Source: Symbiodinium natans
Lineage: Eukaryota; Sar; Dinophyceae; Suessiales; Symbiodiniaceae
Length of the DNA stretch: 64,000 nucleotides
Assembly (NCBI GenBank): GCA_905221605.1
Contig: CAJNDS010002002.1
Span: 126,001 to 190,000 of the forward strand
Direction of reading: 5' to 3'
The notes beneath the pieces were generated by a model. The model had not been told where the DNA came from, ran no database searches, and was given only the letters and a program-made list of their open reading frames with translations. Shown here one piece after another: positions 16,345 through 24,565 of this stretch (position 1 is the stretch's first letter; every line of letters starts with the position of its first letter). The translations under genes and the position numbers were made by a program.

Positions 16345-19300
16345 CTTCGACGTCGTAGTGGTCACAACAAGAGAGTGGTTGTGGTGTGTAGTGGGCGTTC
16401 TCGAGCAATTCCTCCAGGTATCGGACTGGGACCCCCTCATGGAATGTCTGGGGATGCTCTGGAGCGTCTCCCATCTCTGGAGCTTCTCCCATATCGTCAT
16501 CCTCAGCCTCGGACGGCTGGTACTCGGACACATTCCAGTCAGCATCCGGCACTGACATCTCCGGGATCTCTAGGTCTCCAACTCCTGCTTGCTCAGGATC
16601 AAACGCTCGGACCTCCTCTCCTCCAAAGCGTGTTCGCTTGTTCGGCTTCATTTGCTCGTCATCATCGTATGGGTCTTCTCCAATTAGCTCCTCAGGTCTT
16701 CGGTCGACCTTCGGTCCTTCATCTAATGCCTCCAGAGCATCATCGATGGAATCACGCAACCATTTTTGGTATCTCTTCACACACTTTTGGGAATGCCTGC
16801 TCGAGCTGACGCCTTCCTGGCATCCGGGGCACTTGGGTGTAACACCATGTTGTCTCACCCAGTCTATGGGAGGACCTCCACCTGGAACATATGGGAGAAA
16901 CAGCTCTTTGGTCTTCGGTGCTTCAGGCGGTGGCACGAAGCCATCTAGGGCCTTTGCACCGGGCAGAAGATTTGCGTCGAAACGCAACGGGTAGAGCAAT
17001 TTGAGTCCGGGCGCGATCACCCGTTTCGTCTCCCCACTATCCAAGCGGATTTCCATGGCATGACCTGTGCTCCCAAGCACTGGTCCCAAGTAGATCCCTC
17101 GAGCATACTTGGCATCCGCGTCAGGTCTTCTAGCCCGCGTTATCTTAGCGTATGCTACCGCACCGAACGGATACGTGACTTGCGGTCGCACGCGATCTCC
17201 GCGGATCTTCTGCATGGGTGTCATGGTCGACCCTACAGAAACTGAAAACCTGTTGTGCGTGTGTGCTGCGTATTGAAACAAAAGGTCGAAAACATCCGCA
17301 CACTCAGCATCCAAAACAACGCCATGTTCCCGCAACTCAAGCTCATGTGTCGCTACGATTCCTTTTAGGGTCCTAATGGCTCGTTCTGCTGCTGGTGCAT
17401 GCCTTTCGGGTGCAAAGCTGTCCTCAGTACCCTCACAAAGATCAGCGAGTCTCGCTGCGATGTTCTTCGTGAGTCCCTCTGCATCAGACATGAAATGCGG
17501 TTGTTTCACACCAAAGTGCCTGACCCAGGGATGCAAATGTTCTGCTGTTGTTGCTGCGCTCTCTCCCTCAGGTCTAAAGCAAACTGCAATTGCAAAGCTC
17601 ATGGTATGAACCAGTACGATGAATGCAAGCTTGCGAAAGAAGCACTGGTCAAGCTGAAACTCTCTCGGGTTCAGGTCGCTACGCTTTCGTGCTGGAGTGG
17701 TCCCTCTAGTCCGCTGGCAAAACTCACAGTCAGACATGTATGGTACGTGTCCCTGCATGTGGTGCTGCAGCTCAGCGTGTTTACTACGCACATTGTCCCC
17801 AATAATTCCTTCTTCAGTGACTAACTCAAACTGTTGTTGTGGCTGTCGCGTATCGGGCTCTTTTCTTTCATCTTGGGACAAAGCTGCAAGGATTGGGTTG
17901 GGCTTCTCAGTACTCCCTTTCAGGGAGACGGGGAACGAGAACGATCGCGCTCTTGGCGATCTCGGCGGCGCCTGATGAGTTCCATGAATGCAGGAGAGGG
18001 TGCGCCACTCCACGGAATTGGTGTCTCGGGAGTGCGCTCGGGTCGCGGAATCGGAGGTGGCGGAGGGATCGGGAGCGCCAACCTTGGCTTGGCGACCGCC
18101 CTCGCAGCCTGTATGTTCTCCGATCTTGCTCGGCGCCGGTCCTCGTATGCTTGGCCCGTGAGGATCCCTGTCTCGAGCTCCATGCGAAGGCTCATTGGGC
18201 TGAATGGCCTTTCTGCCGGTGCTACTGTTCCCGATGCTCCTGTTTCCATTGTCTCTGCCACCCTCATCACATTGCCGGACAGGTCGCTGGCGGCTTTCGA
18301 AGGTGTCAAGCTGACCGGCAGTTGGGCATGGTCCTTCGCCTGCATCCGCAGGAAGCTCTCCCTCAAAGGTCCGAGGGCTTGTAGCCCTTCTGAGGTGTGG
18401 CCTGGTGTGCTCAGATGCAGCTGCAGATACGGACCATGAAAGCCCAGGTTGGAAAGTGATTCCCGCCAGGGAGGTGTCACTCGGAGAGCGCTCTTTGCAT
18501 GCCTGGGCTCGGGGCCCCGGCGGTGCTCCGTGTACACTGCTGTCGGGCCGACCGGTTCCCCCGGCGGCTGCATCATGGAGATAGGGGGATGCTTCGGATG
18601 TGCTGGGGTCGTTGGAGCTGGAACCCCTGTGGTTGGCCTCCATTCTCCCCAATCCTCGTCGGATTCGTCTACCTCCACCACCATTGTCGATGGTCCTGGC
18701 CCTGAGCTCGCCGGTGCTGCCGCGGTCGTTTCCTTCGGGTTCGGCTGAGGAAACTCGCCCGAAATGCCGGTCGGTCCCAGCGTAACCACTGACCGAGCCT
18801 TGCCCTCCGTTACTCCAATCTCCAGCTGCTCTGGCTCGGCAAGCGCTTGCTCCCATGTGGTCCAATCCACCGGGTTCTGCGTCACGTGGAGGCCCTCCTT
18901 GGAGATGGTCTGCGTGAAGCCCTGCATGTTGGCTTCGCGTGGCTCGCTCATCAAGTGGGCTTCGGTGACATATTTCTGGCACAGGAGACAAAACAGCGTC
19001 ACCGGCGTATCCGGTGAGTCGCTGGCTCCCGAAGCTTGTGCCGTCCAAGCTCCTCCGAACCGACGAGCAACCCACGTCGTCCAGCCCGCCGACGCCCAGC
19101 GCCGTTTTCCTCTCCGTGCTGGCGCTGACGATGCCGGCGGGGGGCCGGAGGGCTCCCGAGGATCGACTCCCATGGTCGATTGATCCACATGGTCCGGCAG
19201 CAAGTTCCGCACCGGTCTCACGGCCATGGTTTTCTCCTTGGATTTGATCTTCGGCGTCGGCTTCATCTGCACCATAGCGGGTCTCTTGGCTGGAGCCTCT

Positions 19301-22300
19301 GACATCGAAGGATCCGCTTGGAATTCCCTCACCCCGGTGTGGGACGACGGTGCTTCCGCCGCTTCCGTCTCTTCCATGACGTACTCTACCGAAGGAGATG
19401 AGGTCGAAGGGTCCAGCCTTGCCGAATCCAGGTCCAGATCCATCTCGTTCCCTCCAGTGGACTCCGCCTCGGCATACGACGCCTGGAGCTCCTCTTGGAC
19501 CGCCTGTGGTAGCTCTATGCCGTGCTGCGCGGCGTTGGCTTCCAACAATATCAGTCTCCTGCGTCTCGCCCCCTGGCGCATGCCTTCCAATTGTTGAATG
19601 CTCCGTTGCATCGTGGCACTCGGATCCATAGCGGCGGTCTCCTATCTGTCCTGCTCTAGGAAAACTTCGCCTCTTTGAGCAATCCAAGCTGCCAGTCTCA
19701 ACCTCATCAGGGAAATCCTCCAAGCAAGCACGACAGACAACTGTTTCTCTACCATGCTCATGCACAGGACGCTCAACTGCTGGTGTGGTACTGTTGTCCT
19801 GTTGCTTGTGTGAGATAACGCTGCTGTCATTTTCAAAAACAAGCCGCTCGACTGCTGGTGTGGTGCTGTTGTCCTGTTGCTTGTGTGAGATAACGATGCT
19901 GTCATTTCCGAATACAAGCCACTCGACTGCTGGTGTGGTGCTGTTGTCCTGTTGCTTGTGTGAGATAACGCTGTTGTCTTCACTAAAAATCAAGCGCTCA
20001 TCCCTATCAAGCTCACGAACAACTGGCGTATCCACATGACTGAAAAATTGAAGTTGATCCCTCGCAGAGCCGGAAACGTCACCGACTGTCCTTAGTCTGT
20101 CCTTAGCTTCGCCTTGGTCCAGGTCAACATGTTCGTGGCTCGTCTGAAACTCGCAATCAACTACCTCATCAAGACATGAAACATCCAGCAATTCGGGGTT
20201 TTCGGGCTCAACACACACTCTCGCAGAGCTGCGATGACCTCGATTCGAAGTCGAACGATGAAAATCACGACTCGAAGACGACTTGCGAGACCGACTTCGA
20301 CGAAACTGTTCCGTTTTGGCGATCAAATCCTGCGGTTTCAGCGCTAAAGGATGGTCATTCCGAACTGACGCAAGCCAACTAACTGAAGCAAACATGGTTG
20401 GTCTCAGCGTTACGCCGTGCTTTCGGACGGTAATTACGCCCTGCTGGTCGCACATCGCTGGCTCCCAACCTCCATTCTGACAAAGCAAGTTGATGTTCAG
20501 CAAATTGTGCTTGATCTGATCGGAAATGACGGCTTCAAACCTAGCCCTACACATGTACACAGCGTCACCCTCATGCTCAGAACTGCTCTTCGATGATGCT
20601 GGGGTGGTGGTTTCAAAGCAAACTTCCACTAAAACATGTGTTGATCCGCCAATTTCAACGGAATCTCCAGTCGCAGTCTCCGCATATGACTTCGGGCGTC
20701 CTTCCAACCAACTCAGGATTTTCACGTGGTCGCTCTCAAGCGTCTCTCTCGTGATGATGTGGAATGAACTACCAGAGTCAATCAGCCAGTAAATGCGATC
20801 ATCTGAAGGAAAACTAACCACTTGAAAGTGATATCCCTCCAGAAACGTCTTGATTGATGACTGTGCTTTTCCACTACCCTTGGTTGTGGGCTGCGCTGCT
20901 GCTTTCGCCGAAGTAGACGATGAAGATGATGGTGCCTCTGGCTGCGTCGTAACGGCCTGGCTCGTCGCCGCTGCGGCTTTGTCCTTCGGAGGTGCCCAGC
21001 AGTCGCGTGCCCAGTGTCCAGTCTTCCCGCAGTTCCGGCAGACATCTGTCTTCTTCGCTTCTCTGCTCTTGCTCCGAGCTCTGTCTCCTTTTCCGCCTTG
21101 GTCACCTTTCTTGTCCTTTCCTTTCGCTTTGCCACCCTTCTGTCCCTTTTCTCCTTTCTCGCCTTTGTTGCCTTTGTTGCCCTTGGGGCCTTTGTTGCTC
21201 TTGTCTCTGTCGCCCTTTCCGCCTCTGCCACCCTTGAAGGCATTCGCATACCCGGATGCTCCTTCTCTCTGGAAGTCCATCACACGAAGCTGCTCGTCGT
21301 AAAACTGCAAACCAGTCATCAGCTCACCCATGCTCTTTGTTGAGTGATGGAGGAGCAGATATCTCTTGGTCTCAGAATCCAAGTGCTTCATCAGGCACAG
21401 GACTCCCTCTTGTTCTCCGATGAGCAACTCCGGGAAGCGATGCTTCACCTGCGCCTCGAACTTGAGAAGCTCGGTGGTGTACCACCTGGCGACATCAAGT
21501 GGTCGCTTGAGATGCTTTGGTGGCACCAGGCCTAACGCTTGTTCGCGGAGGGCCTGTCCCTCCACTCTGGAGCGAACTGACAATTCGTTGTTCAACGAGC
21601 GCCAGAGTTCGTATCCGGCACTTGCTCCCATTTGTTTCACCTCGATGAGATGCACCAAATCTTGCCCACGTTGGAACTTGCTCATGGACTGACGAAGCAA
21701 AAACCAAAGTTTGGTTGACCGGGCTGCTTTCCCGGCTTCAAGCCTCACTTGCAAGACTTCCACATTGCTACTGATCGATTCTTGCAATTCCGTAGCGTAG
21801 CGGTCGTCGAGCAAACAAAGCCAACTCGTAAGTTCGTCTCTGTAGGCTGTCCAAACTCGGATTTCAGCATGTCTGCTCGTCATGGACGCATAGTTCAGCT
21901 GAGGCAACTGTGGAATGTAACCCTCTGCTCTCTTGTTTCGTACACCAGAGTCTACTTCCATGTCCACAGGAGTCGATGCATTCGCAGGTGCTGCTGAGGG
22001 GTCTCCTCCAGGTGTAGGACTCGTCGACGATGAAGCTGCAGCTGCTGCAATATGCGCATTGGCAGCATTCGCACTTGCAAGCTGCAATGCTTGCGTAAGC
22101 ATGGCACTCATCTGTTGAAGTTGAGCTGCCTGCTGTCGGATCTGCTCGTCCTGCGCTTGCAGCATTGCTCTCGTGAACTCCATCTGTTGAGCTACTCCAG
22201 GTGCAACGGGCAACTGCATATTCGGAACTTGAAGGGGTTCTTGTGGTGCCGTCTGAGGGGGTGTTCCCATCTGGTAGAACTGAGGTCCAAACGAAGGCAC

Positions 22301-22513
22301 AGTCCCGACTGGTGGCTGATGGCCTGCTCCAGTCGTAGCTGTCCACTGCCTTGGGTCTACTCCGCGTGGAACTGAAGCTGGTCGCGCTGGCAAAGACCTT
22401 CCACGTTCTCTTCTCCCACGGGCACTTGGTGACCTTGCACCACTCAGGCTGCTTGCACTGCGGCCTCTCGGAGAACGGTCTCGTCCAGGCACACGTTCTT
22501 CACCAGTGTCCAT
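16337..22513 (-). CDS. Copia-1 Gag, protease, overprinted region and integrase polyprotein
   Basis: A 2058-residue open frame. Order: Gag, zinc knuckle CRNCGKTGHWARDC, protease IDSGSS, a basic/serine-rich stretch, three 25-residue repeats (VISHKQQDN...), then a G/R/H-rich stretch of about 570 residues that overlaps the 569-codon ORF in another frame. Next come the integrase HHCC finger (HHMQGHVPYMSDCEFC, about 17706-17763) and the integrase core, with Asp in FQLDQCF, Asp in MSDAEG and Glu in APAAERAI. The frame stops at DHYDVEGR because a 176-bp segment present in copia-B is absent. Apart from that break, no disabling change was seen. Confidence 0.88.
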   Translation of the reverse strand: MDTGEERVPGRDRSPRGRSASSLSGARSPSARGRRERGRSLPARPASVPRGVDPRQWTATTGAGHQPPVGTVPSFGPQFYQMGTPPQTAPQEPLQVPNMQLPVAPGVAQQMEFTRAMLQAQDEQIRQQAAQLQQMSAMLTQALQLASANAANAHIAAAAASSSTSPTPGGDPSAAPANASTPVDMEVDSGVRNKRAEGYIPQLPQLNYASMTSRHAEIRVWTAYRDELTSWLCLLDDRYATELQESISSNVEVLQVRLEAGKAARSTKLWFLLRQSMSKFQRGQDLVHLIEVKQMGASAGYELWRSLNNELSVRSRVEGQALREQALGLVPPKHLKRPLDVARWYTTELLKFEAQVKHRFPELLIGEQEGVLCLMKHLDSETKRYLLLHHSTKSMGELMTGLQFYDEQLRVMDFQREGASGYANAFKGGRGGKGDRDKSNKGPKGNKGNKGEKGEKGQKGGKAKGKDKKGDQGGKGDRARSKSREAKKTDVCRNCGKTGHWARDCWAPPKDKAAAATSQAVTTQPEAPSSSSSTSAKAAAQPTTKGSGKAQSSIKTFLEGYHFQVVSFPSDDRIYWLIDSGSSFHIITRETLESDHVKILSWLEGRPKSYAETATGDSVEIGGSTHVLVEVCFETTTPASSKSSSEHEGDAVYMCRARFEAVISDQIKHNLLNINLLCQNGGWEPAMCDQQGVITVRKHGVTLRPTMFASVSWLASVRNDHPLALKPQDLIAKTEQFRRSRSRKSSSSRDFHRSTSNRGHRSSARVCVEPENPELLDVSCLDEVVDCEFQTSHEHVDLDQGEAKDRLRTVGDVSGSARDQLQFFSHVDTPVVRELDRDERLIFSEDNSVISHKQQDNSTTPAVEWLVFGNDSIVISHKQQDNSTTPAVERLVFENDSSVISHKQQDNSTTPAVERPVHEHGRETVVCRACLEDFPDEVETGSLDCSKRRSFPRAGQIGDRRYGSECHDATEHSTIGRHAPGGETQETDIVGSQRRAARHRATTGGPRGAPGVVCRGGVHWRERDGSGPGFGKAGPFDLISFGRVRHGRDGSGGSTVVPHRGEGIPSGSFDVRGSSQETRYGADEADAEDQIQGENHGRETGAELAAGPCGSIDHGSRSSGALRPPAGIVSASTERKTALGVGGLDDVGCSSVRRSLDGTSFGSQRLTGYAGDAVLSPVPEICHRSPLDERATRSQHAGLHADHLQGGPPRDAEPGGLDHMGASACRARAAGDWSNGGQGSVSGYAGTDRHFGRVSSAEPEGNDRGSTGELRARTIDNGGGGRRIRRGLGRMEANHRGSSSNDPSTSEASPYLHDAAAGGTGRPDSSVHGAPPGPRAQACKERSPSDTSLAGITFQPGLSWSVSAAASEHTRPHLRRATSPRTFEGELPADAGEGPCPTAGQLDTFESRQRPVRQCDEGGRDNGNRSIGNSSTGRKAIQPNEPSHGARDRDPHGPSIRGPAPSKIGEHTGCEGGRQAKVGAPDPSATSDSATRAHSRDTNSVEWRTLSCIHGTHQAPPRSPRARSFSFPVSLKGSTEKPNPILAALSQDERKEPDTRQPQQQFELVTEEGIIGDNVRSKHAELQHHMQGHVPYMSDCEFCQRTRGTTPARKRSDLNPREFQLDQCFFRKLAFIVLVHTMSFAIAVCFRPEGESAATTAEHLHPWVRHFGVKQPHFMSDAEGLTKNIAARLADLCEGTEDSFAPERHAPAAERAIRTLKGIVATHELELREHGVVLDAECADVFDLLFQYAAHTHNRFSVSVGSTMTPMQKIRGDRVRPQVTYPFGAVAYAKITRARRPDADAKYARGIYLGPVLGSTGHAMEIRLDSGETKRVIAPGLKLLYPLRFDANLLPGAKALDGFVPPPEAPKTKELFLPYVPGGGPPIDWVRQHGVTPKCPGCQEGVSSSRHSQKCVKRYQKWLRDSIDDALEALDEGPKVDRRPEELIGEDPYDDDEQMKPNKRTRFGGEEVRAFDPEQAGVGDLEIPEMSVPDADWNVSEYQPSEAEDDDMGEAPEMGDAPEHPQTFHEGVPVRYLEELLENAHYTPQPLSCCDHYDVEGR
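17920..19629 (-). CDS. 569-codon ORF overprinted on copia-1 pol
   Basis: An ATG in a good context (GCTATGG) opens a frame different from pol, which stays open for 1.7 kb. The product is acidic then proline-rich. It contains CLLCQKYVTEAHLMSEPHEAN, a C2H2-type arrangement resembling U1/matrin zinc fingers, and ends in an RS-rich tail. It reads more like a normal protein than the G/R/H-rich pol frame over the same bases. Copia-C (42252-43961) keeps it whole. Copia-B has the first third, then an inversion. Copia-0 has it split by a 2-nt deletion. It could be a captured gene or a structural protein of this copia family. Function unknown. Confidence 0.6.
   Translation of the reverse strand: MDPSATMQRSIQQLEGMRQGARRRRLILLEANAAQHGIELPQAVQEELQASYAEAESTGGNEMDLDLDSARLDPSTSSPSVEYVMEETEAAEAPSSHTGVREFQADPSMSEAPAKRPAMVQMKPTPKIKSKEKTMAVRPVRNLLPDHVDQSTMGVDPREPSGPPPASSAPARRGKRRWASAGWTTWVARRFGGAWTAQASGASDSPDTPVTLFCLLCQKYVTEAHLMSEPREANMQGFTQTISKEGLHVTQNPVDWTTWEQALAEPEQLEIGVTEGKARSVVTLGPTGISGEFPQPNPKETTAAAPASSGPGPSTMVVEVDESDEDWGEWRPTTGVPAPTTPAHPKHPPISMMQPPGEPVGPTAVYTEHRRGPEPRHAKSALRVTPPWRESLSNLGFHGPYLQLHLSTPGHTSEGLQALGPLRESFLRMQAKDHAQLPVSLTPSKAASDLSGNVMRVAETMETGASGTVAPAERPFSPMSLRMELETGILTGQAYEDRRRARSENIQAARAVAKPRLALPIPPPPPIPRPERTPETPIPWSGAPSPAFMELIRRRRDRQERDRSRSPSP
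19785..19995 (-). repeat. 75-bp coding minisatellite, three units (copia-1)
   Basis: Units of 75 bp encode VISHKQQDNSTTPAVE plus a short variable tail such as WLVFENDSS. Copia-1 has three units, copia-B three, copia-0 three and copia-C four, always in frame. Confidence 0.8.
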
Positions 22514-22526
22514 GCTGGAGCACGAA

Positions 22527-22538
22527 GCTCCGCTACCA
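22527..22538 (-). other. Primer-binding site of copia-1
   Basis: TGGTAGCGGAGC on the minus strand directly follows the 5' LTR; an initiator-tRNA-type site. Confidence 0.75.
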
Positions 22539-23072
22539 CGTTGAAACTCGTGGCACAGCTACGGGGCCGAAGGACCTCAGGTCAAGACTACACTCAACCC
22601 TCACAGCACGAAGTGCGGACTCTTTTCACTGCGCTGTTCACAGCTTCTCGAGCTCCGCTCGTCTTGAGCCAATGCGAGCACGGCTCTCCAGCTTCAAACA
22701 CTGTCTGCCAGACATGGGAAAACAAAAGGTACTTCAGGTAAAAACACTCAGCCATGGAACTTCTACTCCTAAACACTGTGGGTAGGTTCCTAGCACCTCT
22801 TATGCTCTGCTGAGCTCTGTGCAGACCTAAACTGGCTTGAGTCAGTTCTGGTCACCAAATACCAGGTCACAAACAGGAAACGAGTTCCGACAAACGAGTT
22901 TCGAGAAAACGAACAGAAAATGGTTCTTCCCACTCAAAACAAGGGTCTCACCAAGCCAAAAGAAATCTGCACTGTCTGACATGTCCTTGTGCCTATGCTT
23001 CACACTCATAGCAGACAACTCAAGTGCACATCACATGTCAACGGGAAACTAGGAGGGTCACATATATCAACT
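22539..23072 (-). repeat. 5' LTR of copia-1
   Basis: Complete LTR of about 534 bp with a few small indels relative to 1891-2426. It has no LINE insertion, although it begins with the same AGTTGATATATGTGACC. Upstream of it is copia-0 coding sequence, not a polypurine tract. Confidence 0.9.
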
Positions 23073-23245
23073 GAGACTGCGACTGGAGATTCCGTTGAAA
23101 TTGGCGGATCAACACATGTTTTAGTGGAAGTTTGCTTGAAACCACCACCCCAGCATCATCGAAGAGCAGTTGTACATGAGGTTTGAAGCCGTTATTTCCG
23201 ATCAGATCAAGCACAATTTGCTGAACATCAACTTGCTTTGTCAGA
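23073..23245 (+). pseudogene. Copia-0 pol fragment after the copia-1 insertion
   Basis: Starts with the second GAGAC and continues the protease region (GACTGCGACTGGAGATTCCG). It aligns to copia-B 26334 onwards, with small deletions near SSSEHEGDAVYMCRA. It ends at TTTGTCAGA; the next copia-0 base lies at 23885 in inverted orientation. Confidence 0.85.
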
Positions 23246-23371
23246 CTGACCGTGAGTGCCAGCGTGCATGCGGCTGCCCATTCCAGCAGCTGCAGGACAA
23301 GTGCCCGATGCTGAAGCATTTCCACCACCACGCCAGCCATGACTGGCATCCGGCCGTGGTGCAGACGGCGT
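23246..23371 (+). other. Filler fragment X1 at a rearrangement joint
   Basis: 126 bp with no similarity to copia. The plus frame reads TDRECQRACGCPFQQLQ, then DKCPMLKHFHHH and HDWHP, rich in Cys and His and apparently protein-coding. It lies exactly between copia-0 (TTTGTCAGA) and an inverted LTR piece. Source gene unknown; it may share a source with X2 at 23886-24087. Confidence 0.5.
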
Positions 23372-23446
23372 TTCACACTCATAGCAGACAACTCAAGTGC
23401 ACATCACGTGTCAACTGGGAAACTAAGAGGGTCACATATATCAACT
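23372..23446 (-). repeat. Copia-B 5' LTR bases 1-75, inverted
   Basis: On the minus strand it starts AGTTGATATATG at 23446 and stops at LTR base 75. The next LTR bases (75/76-250) lie inverted at 24088-24263, and the remainder in normal orientation from 24264. The three pieces tile the LTR with no more than one or two ambiguous bases. Confidence 0.85.
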
Positions 23447-23640
23447 AAACGAGTTCCGAAAAACGAGTTTCGAGAAAACGAACAGAAAACGGTTCTTCCC
23501 ACTCAAAACAGGTCTCACCAAGCCAAAAGAAATCTGCACTGCCTGACATGTCCTCGTGCCTATGCTTCACACTCACAGCAGACAACTCAAGTGCACATCA
23601 CGTGTCAACTGGGAAACTAAGAGGGTCACACATATCAACT
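23447..23640 (-). repeat. Copia-C 5' LTR bases 1-195, inverted
   Basis: On the minus strand it runs from AGTTGATATG to CGTTT. The remainder of this LTR (bases 191-536, starting CGTTT) lies at 38890-39235. CGTTT (AAACG at 23447-23451) is the duplication made when copia-B inserted here. Confidence 0.85.
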
Positions 23641-23885
23641 GCGATGACCTCGATTCGAAGTTGAACGATGAAAATCACGACTCGAAGACGACTTGCGAGA
23701 CCGACTTCGACGAAACTGTTCCGTTTTGGCGATCAAATCCTGCGGTTTCAGCGCTAAAGGATAGTCATTCCGAACTGACGCAATCCAACTAACTGAAGCA
23801 AACATGGTTGGTCTCAGCGTCACGCCGTGCTTTCGGACGGTAATTACGCCCTGCTGGTCGCACATCGCTGGCTCCCAACCTCCAT
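23641..23885 (-). pseudogene. Copia-0 pol fragment, inverted
   Basis: Minus-strand sequence continues copia-0 from exactly where 23245 stops (ATGGAGGTTGGGAGCC) to ...GAGGTCATCGC. There copia-C begins; the other side of that insertion is ATCGC at 51180. The fragment encodes the basic serine-rich stretch of pol (DFHRSTSNRGHR). Confidence 0.85.
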
Positions 23886-24087
23886 GCCCTGCACTTGTCA
23901 TGGCACTCCATCTTGCTCGCCAGCTTCGCCTGCAGATCAGCATTCTGGGGCACGCCCTGTGGCAAGCGCCATCGTGGCCACTTGGCGTGGCACATCTTCA
24001 CTTCCACGACGTCGGAGCAGAATGTCTCCACCGTTCCATCCACAGTGTGCCATCTATCCCAGGCGCTTGTTACACCGATCCTGCCCA
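23886..24087 (-). other. Filler fragment X2 at a rearrangement joint
   Basis: 202 bp unrelated to copia. The minus frame reads SAWDRWHTVDGTVETFCSD, VKMCHAKWPRW, then LASKMECHDKC, again apparently coding and Cys-rich. It sits between the inverted copia-0 fragment and an inverted copia-B LTR piece. It may come from the same unknown source as X1 (shared DKC-type Cys motifs), but this is weak. Confidence 0.45.
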
Positions 24088-24263
24088 AGACCTAAACTGG
24101 CTTGAAGTCACTTCTGTCACCAAATACCAGGTCACAAACAGGAAACGAGCTCCGACAAACGGGTTTCGAGAAAACGAACAGAAAACGGTTCTTCCCACTC
24201 AAAACAAGGTCTCACCAAGCCAAGAGAAATCTGCACTGCCTGACATGTCCTCGTGCCTATGCT
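24088..24263 (-). repeat. Copia-B 5' LTR bases 75-250, inverted
   Basis: The minus-strand sequence begins AGCATAGG at 24263 and ends at GTTTAGGTCT. The plus-strand LTR continues immediately with GCACAGAGCTC at 24264, so the inversion breakpoint falls exactly between LTR bases 250 and 251. Confidence 0.85.
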
Positions 24264-24540
24264 GCACAGAGCTCAGCAGAGCACTAAAGAGGTGCTAGGA
24301 ACCGACCCACAGTGTTGAGGAGTGGAAGTTCCATGGCTAAAACCTGAAGTACCTTTGTTTTCCCATGTCTGGCAGACAGTGTTTGAAGCTGGAGAGCCGT
24401 GCTCGCATTGGCTCAAGACGAGCGGAGCCCGAGAAGCTGTGAACAGCGCAGTGAAAAGAGTCCGCACTTCGTGCTGTGAGGGTTGAGTGTAGTCTTGACC
24501 TGAGGTCCTTCGGCCCGTAGCTGTGCCACGAGTTTCAACG
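24264..24540 (+). repeat. Copia-B 5' LTR bases 251-536
   Basis: Ends TTTCAACG at 24540, followed by the primer-binding site TGGTAGCGGAGC (24541-24552). Slightly diverged from the other LTRs. Confidence 0.85.
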
Positions 24541-24552
24541 TGGTAGCGGAGC
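24541..24552 (+). other. Primer-binding site of copia-B
   Basis: TGGTAGCGGAGC directly after the LTR, identical to the sites of copia-1 and copia-C. Confidence 0.75.
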
Positions 24553-24565
24553 TTCGTGCTCCAGC

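Larger units (their letters stand above)
4323..23072 (-). mobile_element. Copia-1: full-length Ty1/copia element with nested LINE
   Basis: The element reads right to left: 5' LTR (23072-22539), primer-binding site (22538-22527), gag-pol (22513-13867), polypurine tract (about 13658-13667), and a 3' LTR split by a full-length LINE (13657-13641, then 4855-4323). It is flanked by GAGAC duplications inside copia-0. The coding region is nearly complete, but a 176-bp segment present in copia-B is missing at 16344, which breaks the frame between integrase and RT. The 5' LTR and 3' LTR are very similar, suggesting fairly recent insertion. Confidence 0.9.

Noticed and set aside
19785-19995. CRISPR-like array
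   Set aside because: Only three or four 75-bp units with no spacers, in frame within a copia polyprotein.
20850-21343. Long Ser/Pro/Leu-rich open frames opposite copia gag (also at 3637-4130, 25651-26144 and 40445-40938)
   Set aside because: They are antisense to the basic G/K-rich Gag tract and recur only because gag recurs; composition and lack of motifs mark them as shadows.
23447-23640. A solo or fragmentary LTR
   Set aside because: It is exactly the missing first 195 bases of the copia-C 5' LTR, displaced by copia-B insertion and inversion.
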